In this document: positions 28,208 to 38,255 of the stretch, in pieces
How positions within the stretch are numbered: position 1 is the first letter of the stretch
How the letters are laid out: every line of letters begins with the position of its first letter
NCBI RefSeq assembly: GCF_020037015.1
Contig: NZ_JAIQDE010000006.1
Location: 186,001-250,000 of the forward strand
Origin: Corallococcus sp. AS-1-6
GTDB lineage: Bacteria; Myxococcota; Myxococcia; Myxococcales; Myxococcaceae
DNA: 64,000 nucleotides
Reading direction: 5' to 3'
Notes under the pieces: generated by a model
What the model was told of the DNA's origin: nothing
Databases searched by the model: none
What the model saw: only the letters and a program-made list of their open reading frames with translations
Translations under genes and position numbers: made by a program

Positions 28208-29560
28208 ATGAAGACCACGCTCACGCCCGAAGCCTCCGCCGCCTCCCGTGAGGCCCTGCGCCGCGCCAACGTGGCGTTCGGCCACGCCTATCCCGGCGAT
28301 TCCTCACGGCGCCAGCCCGTGCACACCGTGTACGGCGGCGCCCACCTCTTCCGCGCGGGCACCGCGCGGAAGATGGGGGACCTGGCGCTCGCGGCGCTGC
28401 GCGACTACGCCACCGACGGCTCCCAGCTCGCCCACGGGCTGGGGCTGCCCCAGCGCGGCGGCTTCGCCCAGCGCGTCCATGACCGCGTCGTGGACAAGCT
28501 CCAGCGCGAACCCGTGGAGGACTTCCGCATCGACTTCGAGGACGGCTATGGCCACCGCCCCGACGCCGAAGAAGACGCCCACGCCGTCGCCGCCGCCACG
28601 GAGGTCGCTCGCGGCCTGGAGCAGGGCTCGCTCCCGCCGTTCATCGGCATCCGCGTGAAGTCCTTCACCGAGGAGCTCTACGCCCGCGCCTCGCGCACCC
28701 TGGACCTCTTCGTCACCGCGCTGCTGGAGCAATCCGGTGGCAGGATGCCGCCGTCCTTCGTCGTCACCCTGCCCAAGGTCACCGTGCCCGAACAGGTGAC
28801 CGCCCTGGCCAAGCTCCTGTCGGAGCTGGAGTCCGCCCACCGCCTGTCCCCCGGCGCCCTCAGCCTGGAGCTGATGGTGGAGACGCCCCAGGCCCTCTTC
28901 GACTCGCGCGGCCGGCCGCACCTGCGCTCACTCGTGGAGGCCGGCGAGGGCCGCTGCTCCCACGTGCACCTGGGCGTCTACGACTACACCGCCGCCCTGG
29001 ACGTCAGCGCGCACATGCAGCACATGCTCCACCCCGCCTGCGACTACCTGCGCGACACCGTGCAGGTGCTCCTCGCGGGCAGCGGCGTGCGCCTGTCCGA
29101 CGGCGCCACCAACGTCATGCCCGTGGGCCCCCACCGCAAGCAGGGCGACACCCCGCTGCTCCCCACCGAGCGGCGAGAGAACACCGACGCCGTGCACCGC
29201 GCGTGGCAGGTGGCGTACCGGCACACGCGCCACTCGCTGGAGCGCGGCTACTACCAGGGCTGGGACCTGCACCCCGCCCAGCTCCCCGTGCGCTACGCCG
29301 CCGTCTACGCCTTCTTCCTGGAGGGCCTGGAGCCCGCGTCCCAGCGCCTCAAGGCCTTCATCGACAAGGCCGCCCAGGCCACCCTGCTGGGCGACGTGTT
29401 CGACGACGCCGCCACCGGCCAGGGCCTGCTCAACTTCTTCCTGCGCGGCCTGGCGTGCGGCGCCCTCACGGAGGAGGAGGCCCGCGCCACCGGCCTGACG
29501 CTGGAGGAGCTGAGGAGCCGCTCCTTCCGCGCCATCGTCCAGGGCCGCGCGTCACGCTGA
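28208..29560 (+). CDS. DUF6986/CitE-like HpcH/HpaI aldolase family protein
   Basis: 450 aa. TIM-barrel lyase-like protein: RIDFEDGYGHR near 118 supplies acidic metal ligands, and LELMVETPQALFDSRG near 225 and HVHLGVYDYTAALDVS near 260 are the CitE-family core. Related proteins act on acyl-CoA or oxo acids with Mg2+. 12 bp after the aminopeptidase, so probably co-transcribed. Its last 9 bp overlap the end of the convergent gene. Confidence 0.82.
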   Translation: MKTTLTPEASAASREALRRANVAFGHAYPGDSSRRQPVHTVYGGAHLFRAGTARKMGDLALAALRDYATDGSQLAHGLGLPQRGGFAQRVHDRVVDKLQREPVEDFRIDFEDGYGHRPDAEEDAHAVAAATEVARGLEQGSLPPFIGIRVKSFTEELYARASRTLDLFVTALLEQSGGRMPPSFVVTLPKVTVPEQVTALAKLLSELESAHRLSPGALSLELMVETPQALFDSRGRPHLRSLVEAGEGRCSHVHLGVYDYTAALDVSAHMQHMLHPACDYLRDTVQVLLAGSGVRLSDGATNVMPVGPHRKQGDTPLLPTERRENTDAVHRAWQVAYRHTRHSLERGYYQGWDLHPAQLPVRYAAVYAFFLEGLEPASQRLKAFIDKAAQATLLGDVFDDAATGQGLLNFFLRGLACGALTEEEARATGLTLEELRSRSFRAIVQGRASR

Positions 29561-30616
29561 CGCGGGCGGCTCCGTGGGGGGCACCGCGCTCCGGTGCCCC
29601 AGCCACTCGCGCGCGACGGCCACGTCCACCGCGAGGATGCCCAACAGGAACAGCCACGGCCCCAGCTTCGCCGACAGGCCCGTCAGCGCCCAGACGGTGA
29701 TGAGCCCCGCGAGCACCGGCGGCACCACCGAGGGCAGCGCCTCCCGCGCGCGCCGCACCGACCCCAGCACGCCCAGCGCCAGCAGCCCCAGCACCACGCC
29801 CGTCGCGCCCAGCCGCCCGCGCCCCGTCCCCGCGCCCTGCCCCGACGGGAGCACCAGCGTGTTGAACTTCCACGTGTCGTTGTCCTGGATGTCCCAGGCG
29901 AAGTTGTCGTCGATGGTGATGTTGCGCTCGCGCTGCAGGTGCGCCGTGGGCACCAGCGACCACGCCGAACTCCACGGCAGCAGCAGCCCCACCGCGCACG
30001 CCGCCACGCCCGCGAACACCCACCGCTTCAGCCGCACGTCCGCCGGCCGCTTCGTGAGCGAAGGCTCCGCCAGCGACGACGCCTTGAACGCCCGCCACTG
30101 CACGGAGGCGAGCACCACCGCCGCCAGCACCCACAGGAGCGGCGCCACGCCAAAGCCCAGCGACAGGAACGCCTGCGTCACCGTGAGCGCGGTGAACATG
30201 GGGAGGAACGCCGGATGCGCGGCCCACTTCACCACCGGCACCAGCGCGTCCGGCAGCTTCCGGCCCGCGGCCACCCACTCGCGCGCGCCCAGCATGCCGG
30301 CGCCCACCAGCATCAACACCGACCAGGGCAGCCCCAGCCCGCCGCCGACGAAGGGCAGCACCGGCGCCACCACCGCCGCCGCCACCAGTCCGGAGCCCAG
30401 CAGCGGCAGCGAGCCCCCGGGCAGCCGCTCGCGCAGCCTCGGGTCGTCCAGCACGTCCTGCACCGCGCGGCCCGCCGAGTCCGCCGCGCGCCGCGCCTGG
30501 TCCGCCACCTCGTCCATCACCGGCGACCCGGGCGCGTTCAGGTCCCCGCCGCAGTGGGGACACGTCCGCGACGACAGGCCTTCAGGGAGCGGCTGACCAC
30601 AGTGCGGGCAGGACAT
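29552..30616 (-). CDS. Zinc-ribbon multi-pass membrane protein
   Basis: 354 aa. N-terminal zinc ribbon with MSCPHCGQ and CPHCGGDL, a cytoplasmic linker, then about eight membrane helices (75-110, 135-180, 210-230, 290-345). A soluble loop at about 235-275 is rich in polar residues (ITIDDNFAWDIQDNDTW). Function unknown. Ends inside the convergent CitE-like gene, a 9-bp overlap of coding ends. Confidence 0.7.
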   Translation of the reverse strand: MSCPHCGQPLPEGLSSRTCPHCGGDLNAPGSPVMDEVADQARRAADSAGRAVQDVLDDPRLRERLPGGSLPLLGSGLVAAAVVAPVLPFVGGGLGLPWSVLMLVGAGMLGAREWVAAGRKLPDALVPVVKWAAHPAFLPMFTALTVTQAFLSLGFGVAPLLWVLAAVVLASVQWRAFKASSLAEPSLTKRPADVRLKRWVFAGVAACAVGLLLPWSSAWSLVPTAHLQRERNITIDDNFAWDIQDNDTWKFNTLVLPSGQGAGTGRGRLGATGVVLGLLALGVLGSVRRAREALPSVVPPVLAGLITVWALTGLSAKLGPWLFLLGILAVDVAVAREWLGHRSAVPPTEPPASA

Positions 30617-30700
30617 GGCGCGAGTCCTCCTCAGACGAAAAGAGCACGAAGAGCCTATACCGCGCCCCTCCCGCATCCTCCATGAACGCGCGGGGAGCGC

Positions 30701-32119
30701 TCAGGGCTTCGCCCCCTTCGCATGCACGGCCGCCTCCAGTCGGGACAGGCTGCGCTGGAGCTCCGCCATCTGGGCCTTGAGCGCGTCCACCTCCGCGCTC
30801 TTCGCGTGCAGCTCCTCCGTGCGCCGCGCCAGCGCCTGGATGGCCACCATGTTCACGCCGTCGATGTCGAGCAGGCCGATGCTCCTGTCATCCGCGCCCA
30901 GGCCGAACGCCGCGCGGAAGTCCTGCGCCACCGGCCCCACGTGGCGCACGCCGCCGGCCTCGGCCTTGTAGCGCCAGCTCTCCACCGGCATCGCCGCCAC
31001 CTTCGCCAGCACGGCCTCCGCGTCCACGCGGCGGAAGTCCTCCTTCGTGGCCCGGTCCGACGTGCAACTGAACACGCCCGAGCCCGCCGGCAGGTCACAG
31101 CCCGTGGAGAGGGTGGCGCTCGTGCGGAGCCGGACTCCGCCCGCCGCGCGCACCAGGAACTGGTTGTTCGCCGTGTTCGACACCACGGAGTCCGTGATGG
31201 ATTGGTCCGCCCAGACGAAGGCGCCCTTGAAGCCACCAGAGCTCGCACGCTGCCCCAGCGCCATGGAGTAGTCCGCGTTCGCGCTGGTGCGGTAGCCGAG
31301 CGCGACGCTGCCCTGCCCCGTGGCCTGGTTGGTGTAGCCCACCGCCACGGAGGTGAAGCCGCTCGCGGTGTTGGAAGCCCCCGCGGTGAAGGACGCGGTC
31401 CCGCTCGCCGTGTTGGCGGAGCCCATGCACACCGAGACCGTGCCAGACGCCGTGCACTGGTCGCCGAACGCGACGGAGCCGAACGCGCTGGCCAGCGTCT
31501 TGTTGCCGCCCGCGAAGGACACGAAGCCGATGTTGGCCTCGTCCCACTCCGTGTCGGCATGGCCCACGCGGAAGGCCGCCTTGAACGGGTGCCACATCAT
31601 CCGGTCCCCGGCCCCCGTCATGGGGATGGTGCCAACGCCCTGCTCGCCGCGCGCGAGCAGCCCGCCCGCCGAGTCCACCGTGAAGACGCGGTAGTTGCTC
31701 CAGGTGGGCTCGCTGGCTCCCGACACCGTGTTCCTCACGCGCAGCAGCGGCACCGAGTCCTTCGCGGACACGCTCGCATCCAGGAACACCTCCGCGTTCG
31801 CCGTCAGCCGGCCCCGCACCTGCCCCGTGCCCGCCACCGAGAACGACGCGTCCTGCGGCTCCGTCCCGTTGCGGATGCCCTGGCCCGCGGCGGCCAGGCG
31901 CGGATCATTCCCCTCCACCGCCGTGCCCGGCCCGTCACCGTAGACGACGCTCACCGCCTCGCCGTCGAGCTTCAGCCCCGTGCCCACCTGCACCGCCCCG
32001 GCGGGCCCCGCGGGCCCCACCGGCCCCACCGGCCCCTGCGCGCCGTCAGCGCCACACCCGCCGGCCAGCAGCCCCACGACACAGCTCAACGCGACGCCAG
32101 CTCCTCGGACAGACGACAT
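30701..32119 (-). CDS. Lipoprotein with collagen-like stretch, YadA-type head repeats and S74 chaperone domain
   Basis: 472 aa. Lipobox LAGGC at about 18-22. Gly-X-Y repeats (27-41) are followed by a beta-rich region, then about 90 residues of adhesin head repeats (ASAFGSVAFG, GFTSVAVGY, GQGSVALGY; about 208-290). The C-terminus (354-425) is an S74 intramolecular chaperone/autoprotease with Ser354 and Lys359 in SDRATKED, ending in a coiled coil (435-466). Such domains trimerise tail spikes and then cleave themselves off. Here on a lipidated surface protein, so likely a trimeric adhesin. Confidence 0.83.
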   Translation of the reverse strand: MSSVRGAGVALSCVVGLLAGGCGADGAQGPVGPVGPAGPAGAVQVGTGLKLDGEAVSVVYGDGPGTAVEGNDPRLAAAGQGIRNGTEPQDASFSVAGTGQVRGRLTANAEVFLDASVSAKDSVPLLRVRNTVSGASEPTWSNYRVFTVDSAGGLLARGEQGVGTIPMTGAGDRMMWHPFKAAFRVGHADTEWDEANIGFVSFAGGNKTLASAFGSVAFGDQCTASGTVSVCMGSANTASGTASFTAGASNTASGFTSVAVGYTNQATGQGSVALGYRTSANADYSMALGQRASSGGFKGAFVWADQSITDSVVSNTANNQFLVRAAGGVRLRTSATLSTGCDLPAGSGVFSCTSDRATKEDFRRVDAEAVLAKVAAMPVESWRYKAEAGGVRHVGPVAQDFRAAFGLGADDRSIGLLDIDGVNMVAIQALARRTEELHAKSAEVDALKAQMAELQRSLSRLEAAVHAKGAKP

Positions 32120-32218
32120 GCGGTGCTCTCCAGGTGAAGGCCCATCACACTGGCAAAGCGCCGGGTCGCGGACAACCCAGGACCTCACCGGGAGTCCCGC
32201 CATCCAGGAGAACCACCC

Positions 32219-33295
32219 CTACCAGAGCATGTCCTGGTCCTCGGTGACGCCGGGGACGTTGGACAGGCGCAGCTCCTGGCCGCCCACGCGCAGGGTGCCC
32301 TCGAAGAAGCCCACGGGCTGGGCGAAGTGGCTCACCACCAGCCGCAGGTTGCGCTCCTCGCGGTGCACGTAGATGGGCTTGAAGCGCAGGTCCACCGCGC
32401 CGTCCGCCGTCGTCAGGCGCCACGGGTCCAGGAGCTCCTTCGCGTCGTACTCGAAGCGCGCGCGGCCCACCGGGTAGAGCCGGTCGCCCAGCCAGACGGC
32501 GTTCTCGTTGGCCTCGGTGGCGCCCTCGTTGAAGCCCTCCACCAGGTTGAGCCCCACGGGCGTGCCGTCCGGCAGCCGCCCGGCCGCGAAGGCCCAGCGC
32601 CAAGCGGTGTGCCGCGCCAGGTAGCCCTGCGTGTAGTCCATGCCGCCCACGCCACCGTCCAGCCGGAAGCGCCGGCCCCCCGCCTCCAGGCTCCCGAAGG
32701 CCAGCAGGCCGCTGCGCTTCTGGGTGACGTTGACCAGCCCGTCGCCCGCCACCGGCGCGATGACGGTGAGGGCCGGCGGACCGCCCGCCACCAGCAGCTC
32801 CCCGTTCCACTGGAACGACTGGAGCGACTGCGTGCGCATGCGGCTGACGTCCACCTCCACCTGGTAGCGCTCGTCGGACTCGCCGCGCTTCACGGACATG
32901 CGCCCGCCCAGCGTGCGGAAGGCCGCCACCAGCCCCGCGCCCGGCTTGTCGCTCACCTCCGCGAGCGGCCCGGGCACGCCCAGGAAGCTGACGTCGCACA
33001 GGGGCTTCTTCTCCTGGAGGTCCACCGCCACCGCGAAGGCGTTGGCCGTGTAGCCCAGGTCCACCACCGCGAAGAGGGCCGCCACCTCCTGCGTGGCGAC
33101 GAAGGTGTAGTGCCAGCGCTTGCGCTTGAGCAGCCGCGTCGCGCGCCCCGGCGCCCACTTCCCCAGCAGCCGGGGCAGGTCCACCTCCGGCAGCTCGCCC
33201 TGATACGTCCCGAACCGCGGTTCCCCTTCCGTGGAGGCCACCGAGTTCGGGGCGAAGGGCAGCAGGGCTTCTCGTTCACGCTCGAGCGTCATCAC
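32219..33295 (-). CDS. DUF2804 family protein
   Basis: 358 aa, no signal peptide. DUF2804 features: WHYTFVATQEVAALFAVVDLGYTANAFA near 61 (core WHYTFVATQ), GGVGGMDYTQGYLARHTAWRWA near 213, LNLVEGFNEGATEANENAVW near 255. Resembles lipocalin-like two-domain carbohydrate or lipid binding folds. Function unknown. It stands alone, 99 bp upstream of the S74 lipoprotein on the same strand. Confidence 0.82.
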   Translation of the reverse strand: MMTLEREREALLPFAPNSVASTEGEPRFGTYQGELPEVDLPRLLGKWAPGRATRLLKRKRWHYTFVATQEVAALFAVVDLGYTANAFAVAVDLQEKKPLCDVSFLGVPGPLAEVSDKPGAGLVAAFRTLGGRMSVKRGESDERYQVEVDVSRMRTQSLQSFQWNGELLVAGGPPALTVIAPVAGDGLVNVTQKRSGLLAFGSLEAGGRRFRLDGGVGGMDYTQGYLARHTAWRWAFAAGRLPDGTPVGLNLVEGFNEGATEANENAVWLGDRLYPVGRARFEYDAKELLDPWRLTTADGAVDLRFKPIYVHREERNLRLVVSHFAQPVGFFEGTLRVGGQELRLSNVPGVTEDQDMLW

Positions 33296-33385
33296 GAAAC
33301 ATTGGACGGCAGTTCGCTGGCGCTGTCACGTGAACACGCCGGCCAAGTTGCGCCCCGAAGACACTCGGGGCCGCGTGCCTGCCCG

Positions 33386-34558
33386 CTAGCTCCTGCCGAA
33401 GATGATGCGCTCCTGGGTCAACAGACGCGTGGTGAAGCGCAGCGCCACCAGCGACACCGCCACGCAGGACGCGAGCGCGAGCAGGAAGGGCAGGGGCCCC
33501 AGCGTCTCCCCGCGCATCACCTCGCCCGCGAGCAGCTCCTGCCCCAGCACCGGCACCGCGAACATCCACGTCTGCGTCTGGATGGGGGACAGGGCCAGCA
33601 TCATCCCGGGCAGCGTGGGCAGCACCATCAGGAGCGACAGGTACGTCTGCGCCTCCTTGAACGACCGTGCATAGGTGGACACCCACATCTGCACGGCGGA
33701 CGCGGCCAGCACCAGCGGCATCACCGCGGCCAGCATGCCCAGCGCGGCCGGCGCGTCGAAGCGGGCGCGCACGCCCAGGTCCTCCAGCGGCACGCGCTTC
33801 ACCACCAGGAAGTAACCCACCAGACACAGGAGCACGCCCGTGCCCGCCATGGCGCAGGTGGCCAGCCACTTGCCCGCCACCACCGCGCCGCGCGGCGCCG
33901 GGTTGAGCAGCAGGGGCTCCAGCGAGCCGCGCTCGCGCTCGCCCGCCATGGTGTCGCTGGCGAGCTGCATGCCGCCCGCGAACGCCGCCATCACCAGGAA
34001 CAGCGGGATGGTGGTGAGCACCGTGGCCGCGGTGCGCTCGGGGGTGGACAGGTCCAGCTCGTCCACGCGCACGGGCACCGCCAGCTCCGGGGACACGCCG
34101 CGCGCGAACAGGCGCTGGCTGCCGGTCTGCTGCGAATACACCGCCAGCATCCGCTGCGCGCGCTGCACGGACTGGCGGGCCTTGTTGCGCGAGCTGTCCA
34201 CCACCAGCCGCACCGCGGCGGTGTGCCCGTCCGCGAAGTCCTTCGCGTAGTCGTCCGGCACCACCAGCACCAGGTCCAGCTTCCCGGCCTGCACCAGCGC
34301 CTCGTAGTCCTGGGGCGCCTCCGACAGCTTCGCGCCGTAGCGCTCCAGGAAGGCCATCAGGCTGGGCGCGTGCTCACGGCCCACCACCGGCATCTCCAGC
34401 GGCCGGTCCTGCCGGTACCAGGACGCCATCACGTTGAACATCACCAGGAACACCAGCGGACCCAGCAGCGGCCACATCACCGCGGAGCCCAGCGTGCGCC
34501 GGTCCCGCAGGTGGTCGAGCACTTCCTTGCGCAGCACCGTCCCGACGAGGCCCTTCAT
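33386..34558 (-). CDS. ABC-2 type transporter permease (NatB-like)
   Basis: 390 aa. One membrane helix at about 28-48, a large external domain (50-190) with ALVQAGKLDLVLVVPDDY, then five helices from 205 to 380. This is the ABC-2/NatB topology, exporting sodium or a hydrophobic compound. Its ATG overlaps the ATPase stop by four bases (ATGA). Substrate unknown; the operon's hydrolase may process it. Confidence 0.85.
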   Translation of the reverse strand: MKGLVGTVLRKEVLDHLRDRRTLGSAVMWPLLGPLVFLVMFNVMASWYRQDRPLEMPVVGREHAPSLMAFLERYGAKLSEAPQDYEALVQAGKLDLVLVVPDDYAKDFADGHTAAVRLVVDSSRNKARQSVQRAQRMLAVYSQQTGSQRLFARGVSPELAVPVRVDELDLSTPERTAATVLTTIPLFLVMAAFAGGMQLASDTMAGERERGSLEPLLLNPAPRGAVVAGKWLATCAMAGTGVLLCLVGYFLVVKRVPLEDLGVRARFDAPAALGMLAAVMPLVLAASAVQMWVSTYARSFKEAQTYLSLLMVLPTLPGMMLALSPIQTQTWMFAVPVLGQELLAGEVMRGETLGPLPFLLALASCVAVSLVALRFTTRLLTQERIIFGRS

Positions 34559-35289
34559 TCGCGCAACCCCTGCTCGCTGCCAATCACGCTCACGAAGGCT
34601 TCCTCCAGGCTGTCCTTGCCGGTGGAGGCGCGCAGCGCGTCCGCCGTCCCGTCCGCCACCACCCGCCCGCGCGCCACCACCACGATGCGGTCACACAGCG
34701 CGGCCACCTCCTGCATCACGTGGCTGGAGAACACCACGCAGCAGCCCTGCGCCTTCAGCTTGCGCAACAGCGTGCGCACGGAGCGCGTGGCCATCACGTC
34801 CAGGCCGTTGGTGGGCTCGTCCAGCAGCACGTTGCGGGGCCCGTGCACCAGCGCCCTCGCCAGCGCCACCTTCACGCGCTCGCCCTGACTGAAGCCCTCC
34901 GTGCGCCGGTCCGCGATGTCCTTCATGTCCAGCAGCTCCACCAGCTCCTCCACGCGCGCGTCCAGCGCCGCGCCGGACAGGCCGTGCAGCTCGCCGAAGT
35001 ACCGCGCGTGCTCGCGCGCGGTGAGGCGCGGGTAGAGGCCGCGCGCGTCGGGCAGCACGCCCAGCGCGCGCCGGGCCACCTCCGGCTGCTTCGCCACGTC
35101 CACGCCGTCCACGGTGGCGGTGCCGCCGTCCGGGCGCACCAGCGTGTAGAGCATGCGCAGCGTGGTCGTCTTGCCCGCGCCGTTGGGGCCCAAGAGGCCC
35201 GTGATGACGCCGTCCTCCGCGGTGAAGGTCACGTCGTGCACGGCCGTCACGGAGCCGAAGCGCTTGTGCAGGTTCCTGGCTTCAATCAT
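34555..35289 (-). CDS. ABC transporter ATP-binding protein (NatA-like)
   Basis: 244 aa. Walker A GPNGAGKTT, signature FSQGERVKVALARAL and Walker B NVLLDEPTNGLD. Drives the adjacent permease at the inner membrane. 13 bp after the hydrolase gene and coupled to the permease, so one transcript of three genes. Confidence 0.92.
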   Translation of the reverse strand: MIEARNLHKRFGSVTAVHDVTFTAEDGVITGLLGPNGAGKTTTLRMLYTLVRPDGGTATVDGVDVAKQPEVARRALGVLPDARGLYPRLTAREHARYFGELHGLSGAALDARVEELVELLDMKDIADRRTEGFSQGERVKVALARALVHGPRNVLLDEPTNGLDVMATRSVRTLLRKLKAQGCCVVFSSHVMQEVAALCDRIVVVARGRVVADGTADALRASTGKDSLEEAFVSVIGSEQGLRE

Positions 35290-35302
35290 GGGCGCTTGCG
35301 TC

Positions 35303-36790
35303 CTACGGGACAGGGCCGGCGAAGGAGGTGAAGAAGGGCGGCCGCTTGAGGCCCGCGCCGCAGTCGGGCGTCAGGCCCTCCACGCCGCCGCGCGTGAGCA
35401 GGTCCGCCATCAGCGTGCGCGCGCAGTCCGCGCCCACCGTGTTGTGCCCCAGCCCCGGCACCACCACGTGCAGGCTGTGCGTGAGCGTCCGCTTCGCCTC
35501 CTCGCCCCAGGGCGGCGGCGTCACGGGGTCCAGCTCGCCGGACAGCAGCAGCGTGGGGATGTCCGACTTCACGGGCTCGCGGAAGCTTTGGGGCACGTTC
35601 GCCTGGGGCCACTTCGCGCACGCGCGCTTGAGGTCCAGCGCCATGCGCGGGCCGAACCAGGTGCCCTTCGCCTCGCGCTCGGCGTCCTCCTCCGTGAAGA
35701 AGGGCGCGTCCTCCGCGCACGCCACCGCCAGGAACATGCCCCGGCTGGTGGCGCGCGCCACCTCGTCGGTGAGCCCCAGCGACAGCGCGACGAAGGGCGT
35801 CCAGTCATCCTTCGCGGCGCGGTCCAGCATCAGGGGCACGAGCGACGCGACGTCCGGGCTGTAGAGCAGCGAGAACAGCTCCGACAGGAAGACGCGCCGG
35901 GTGAGCGTGAAGTCCTCCGGCACGCCCGTGCGCGGGTGCGCCAGGTGCACCTTCGCGGGCGCGGCCTCCAGCTTCGCGAGCAGCGCCTCCGTGCGGGCGC
36001 GCAGGTCCGGATATGCCTTCGCGCAGACGCCGTCCTTCGCGCACGCGTCCATCAGCAGGTCCAGGGCGCGCTGCCCGTCGCGCGCGGCGTACAGCGGCAG
36101 GTACTGCCCCATGGGGGCCACGCCATCCAGGATGGCGGTGCGCACGCGGTCCGGGTGCTGGCGCATGTACACCAGCGCCGCGCGCGTCCCGTAGGAGATG
36201 CCCCACAGGTTCACCTGCCGGTAGCCCAGCGCCGCGCGCACGTCGTCCAGGTCGTCCATGGCGATGGACGTGGTGTAGAGCCGCTCGTCCGCGTCCCAGC
36301 CCTTGCGGCACTGGGGAATCACGTCCGCGTCCTCGCGGTCCTCGAAGCGCTCCGCCAGCGACGCGCGCGAGGGGTTCAACGCCTCGCAGTCCAGCGGGTG
36401 CGAGTCCCCCGTGCCGCGCTGGTCCACGAACACGATGTCGCGCTGGCGCCGGATGCGCTCCAGCGCGGGCAGGATGCGCGTGCGGGACGCCGCCTGGCCG
36501 GGGCCGCCCGCGAGGAAGAACAGCGGATCCTCCTTCGGCTGCGACGCGAGCGCGGGCACCACCACCACGCGCAAGGAGATTTTGCGCCCCTTCGCCGCGG
36601 CCCGGTCCTCGAAGACCTCCAGCGTGCCGCAGAGGGTCTGCGCGGCCACCCCGTCCAGCCGGCACGGCTTCAGGTCCATCCGCCGCGCGGAGGCGGCCTC
36701 GGCGCTGGAGGGCCGGGAGCAGCCCGTGAGCGACAGCGCCGCCAGCACCGCCAGCGTGGCGAGGGGGTGAGACAAGATGCCACCTGTCAC
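35303..36790 (-). CDS. Exported alpha/beta hydrolase with TAP-like C-terminus
   Basis: 495 aa. Signal ends in a lipobox-like SLTGC near residue 23. The hydrolase core has FFLAGGPGQAAS (oxyanion region), VDQRGTGDSHPLDC, the nucleophile elbow WGISYGTRAALVY, and a C-terminal TAP-like segment with SGELDPVTPP (Asp) and GLGHNTVG (His). Proline iminopeptidase or tripeptidyl aminopeptidase activity is the usual prediction. GTG at 36790 is preferred (GGAGG 13 bp upstream); ATG at 36829 would add 13 residues before the signal. Confidence 0.86.
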   Translation of the reverse strand: MTGGILSHPLATLAVLAALSLTGCSRPSSAEAASARRMDLKPCRLDGVAAQTLCGTLEVFEDRAAAKGRKISLRVVVVPALASQPKEDPLFFLAGGPGQAASRTRILPALERIRRQRDIVFVDQRGTGDSHPLDCEALNPSRASLAERFEDREDADVIPQCRKGWDADERLYTTSIAMDDLDDVRAALGYRQVNLWGISYGTRAALVYMRQHPDRVRTAILDGVAPMGQYLPLYAARDGQRALDLLMDACAKDGVCAKAYPDLRARTEALLAKLEAAPAKVHLAHPRTGVPEDFTLTRRVFLSELFSLLYSPDVASLVPLMLDRAAKDDWTPFVALSLGLTDEVARATSRGMFLAVACAEDAPFFTEEDAEREAKGTWFGPRMALDLKRACAKWPQANVPQSFREPVKSDIPTLLLSGELDPVTPPPWGEEAKRTLTHSLHVVVPGLGHNTVGADCARTLMADLLTRGGVEGLTPDCGAGLKRPPFFTSFAGPVP

Positions 36791-36919
36791 GGCGGGCGAA
36801 CCTCCAGCACGGGGGAGTCCCTGGCGCATACCATTGGCGCACCGAAGGTGCACCCGCCGAAGCCCCGTCACGCGCGGCGATTGAATCCGCGCGAACGCGG
36901 GGCGTCCTCTGCTACGCCC

Positions 36920-37762
36920 ATGCCCATGAAGAAACGCGCGTTCCTGGTCCTCTTCGCCCTTTCGCTCACCACGCTCTCCGGCTGCGCCGCGCTGCAGAGC
37001 CTGCTCAACGGAGCCTTCAAGAAGCCCACGCTGAAGTTCAAGACGGCCCGGCTGGCGAACGCCTCCCTGTCCGACGCCACGGTGGACCTGGTGTACGAGC
37101 TGGACAACCCCAACAGCCTGGGCCTGAAGCTGGCGTCGGTGGACTATGCCTTCTTCGTGGAGGGCAAGCAGTTGGTGGCCGGCAAGCCGAAGGAGGGCCT
37201 GAGCCTCAAGTCCAACGGCAAGAGCCAGATTGTCTTCCCCGCCAACGTGAAGTTCGCGGACATCGCGCCGGTGGTGACCACGTTCCTGAACAAGGACGTG
37301 GCGGCCTTCAAGGCGCAGGGCTCGCTGGGCGTCCAGACGCCGCTGGGCGTGCTGCACTTCCCCCTGGAGAAGGAGGGCACGTTCCCCGTCCCCAAGATTC
37401 CCCAGGTGCAGTTCCAGTCGCCGCGCATCACGAACGTCACCCTGAGCGGGGCCACGGTGGAGTTCCCCCTGGCCATCACCAACCGCAACGCCTTCCCCCT
37501 GCCGGTGGCGGGCATCACCGGCGCGCTCAAGGTGGCGGGCGCCAACGTGGGCAACCTGTCCACGGGCAACCTGGGCATGCTGGACGGCAGCGGGACCAGA
37601 CAGGTGACGCTCCCGCTGACCATCAACTTCGCGAGCGCGGCCGCTGCGGCCATGGCCCTGCGCTCGGGCGGCAACGCGCAGGTGAGCCTGACGGGCAACC
37701 TGACGTCAGACGCGCAGTCCGTGCCCCTGAACCTCAGCCAGCTCGTGAATTTCACGAAGTAA
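36920..37762 (+). CDS. LEA14/WHy-domain lipoprotein
   Basis: 280 aa. Signal peptide with lipobox LSGC at about residues 21-24. Two tandem WHy (LEA_2-like) beta domains: about 38-145 ([20 protein letters not shown]) and 155-270 ([20 protein letters not shown]). Both contain an N-rich turn after the first strand. In plants and bacteria these proteins are linked to desiccation or stress tolerance. Probably anchored in the envelope. A second ATG two codons on is possible. Confidence 0.85.
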   Translation: MPMKKRAFLVLFALSLTTLSGCAALQSLLNGAFKKPTLKFKTARLANASLSDATVDLVYELDNPNSLGLKLASVDYAFFVEGKQLVAGKPKEGLSLKSNGKSQIVFPANVKFADIAPVVTTFLNKDVAAFKAQGSLGVQTPLGVLHFPLEKEGTFPVPKIPQVQFQSPRITNVTLSGATVEFPLAITNRNAFPLPVAGITGALKVAGANVGNLSTGNLGMLDGSGTRQVTLPLTINFASAAAAAMALRSGGNAQVSLTGNLTSDAQSVPLNLSQLVNFTK

Positions 37763-37862
37763 ACGGTGGGCGTGCAGGGAAGCAGGCGGTGCGTGGGACA
37801 CCGGGGATGTTGTCCCCGGGCAGGGGAGCCGTTACGGTTGCGCCGCTTCCCGAGGGCCCCCC

Positions 37863-38255
37863 ATGCGCCGCATCCTCTTCAAGTCCAAGATCCACCGCGC
37901 GACGGTGACCCAGGCCGACCTCGACTACGAGGGTTCGGTGACCATCGACAAGGACCTGCTCCAGGCGGCGGACATCCTCCCCTTCGAGAAGGTCGCGGTG
38001 TGGAACGTCACGCGCGGCACCCGGCTGGAGACGTACGCCCTGGAGGGCGAGTCCGGCAGCGGTGTCATCTGCATCAACGGCGCGGCCGCGCACCTGAACC
38101 AGCCGGGCGACCTGGTCATCCTGGCCACCTTCGCGGAGGTGGAGGAGGCGGAGGTCGCGAACTGGAAGCCCACGGTCGTCTTCGTGGACGGCAAGAACCG
38201 GGCGGTCCCCGGCGTCACCGAGGAAATCCCCGGTCCCGCGCGCCGTATCGCCTAG
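37863..38255 (+). CDS. panD: Aspartate 1-decarboxylase proenzyme
   Basis: 130 aa. Decarboxylates aspartate to beta-alanine for pantothenate and CoA. Self-cleaves between Gly24 and Ser25 in YEGSVTID to form the pyruvoyl group. [19 protein letters not shown] and [11 protein letters not shown] are standard. Only this pantothenate gene is here. Start GGCCCCCC-ATG has a weak ribosome binding site. Confidence 0.95.
   Translation: MRRILFKSKIHRATVTQADLDYEGSVTIDKDLLQAADILPFEKVAVWNVTRGTRLETYALEGESGSGVICINGAAAHLNQPGDLVILATFAEVEEAEVANWKPTVVFVDGKNRAVPGVTEEIPGPARRIA

Noticed and set aside
24506..28285. A 1259-codon open frame on the minus strand
   Set aside because: It lies opposite the M1 aminopeptidase and is a GC-bias shadow, rich in Arg, His, Ala and Gly without any domain.
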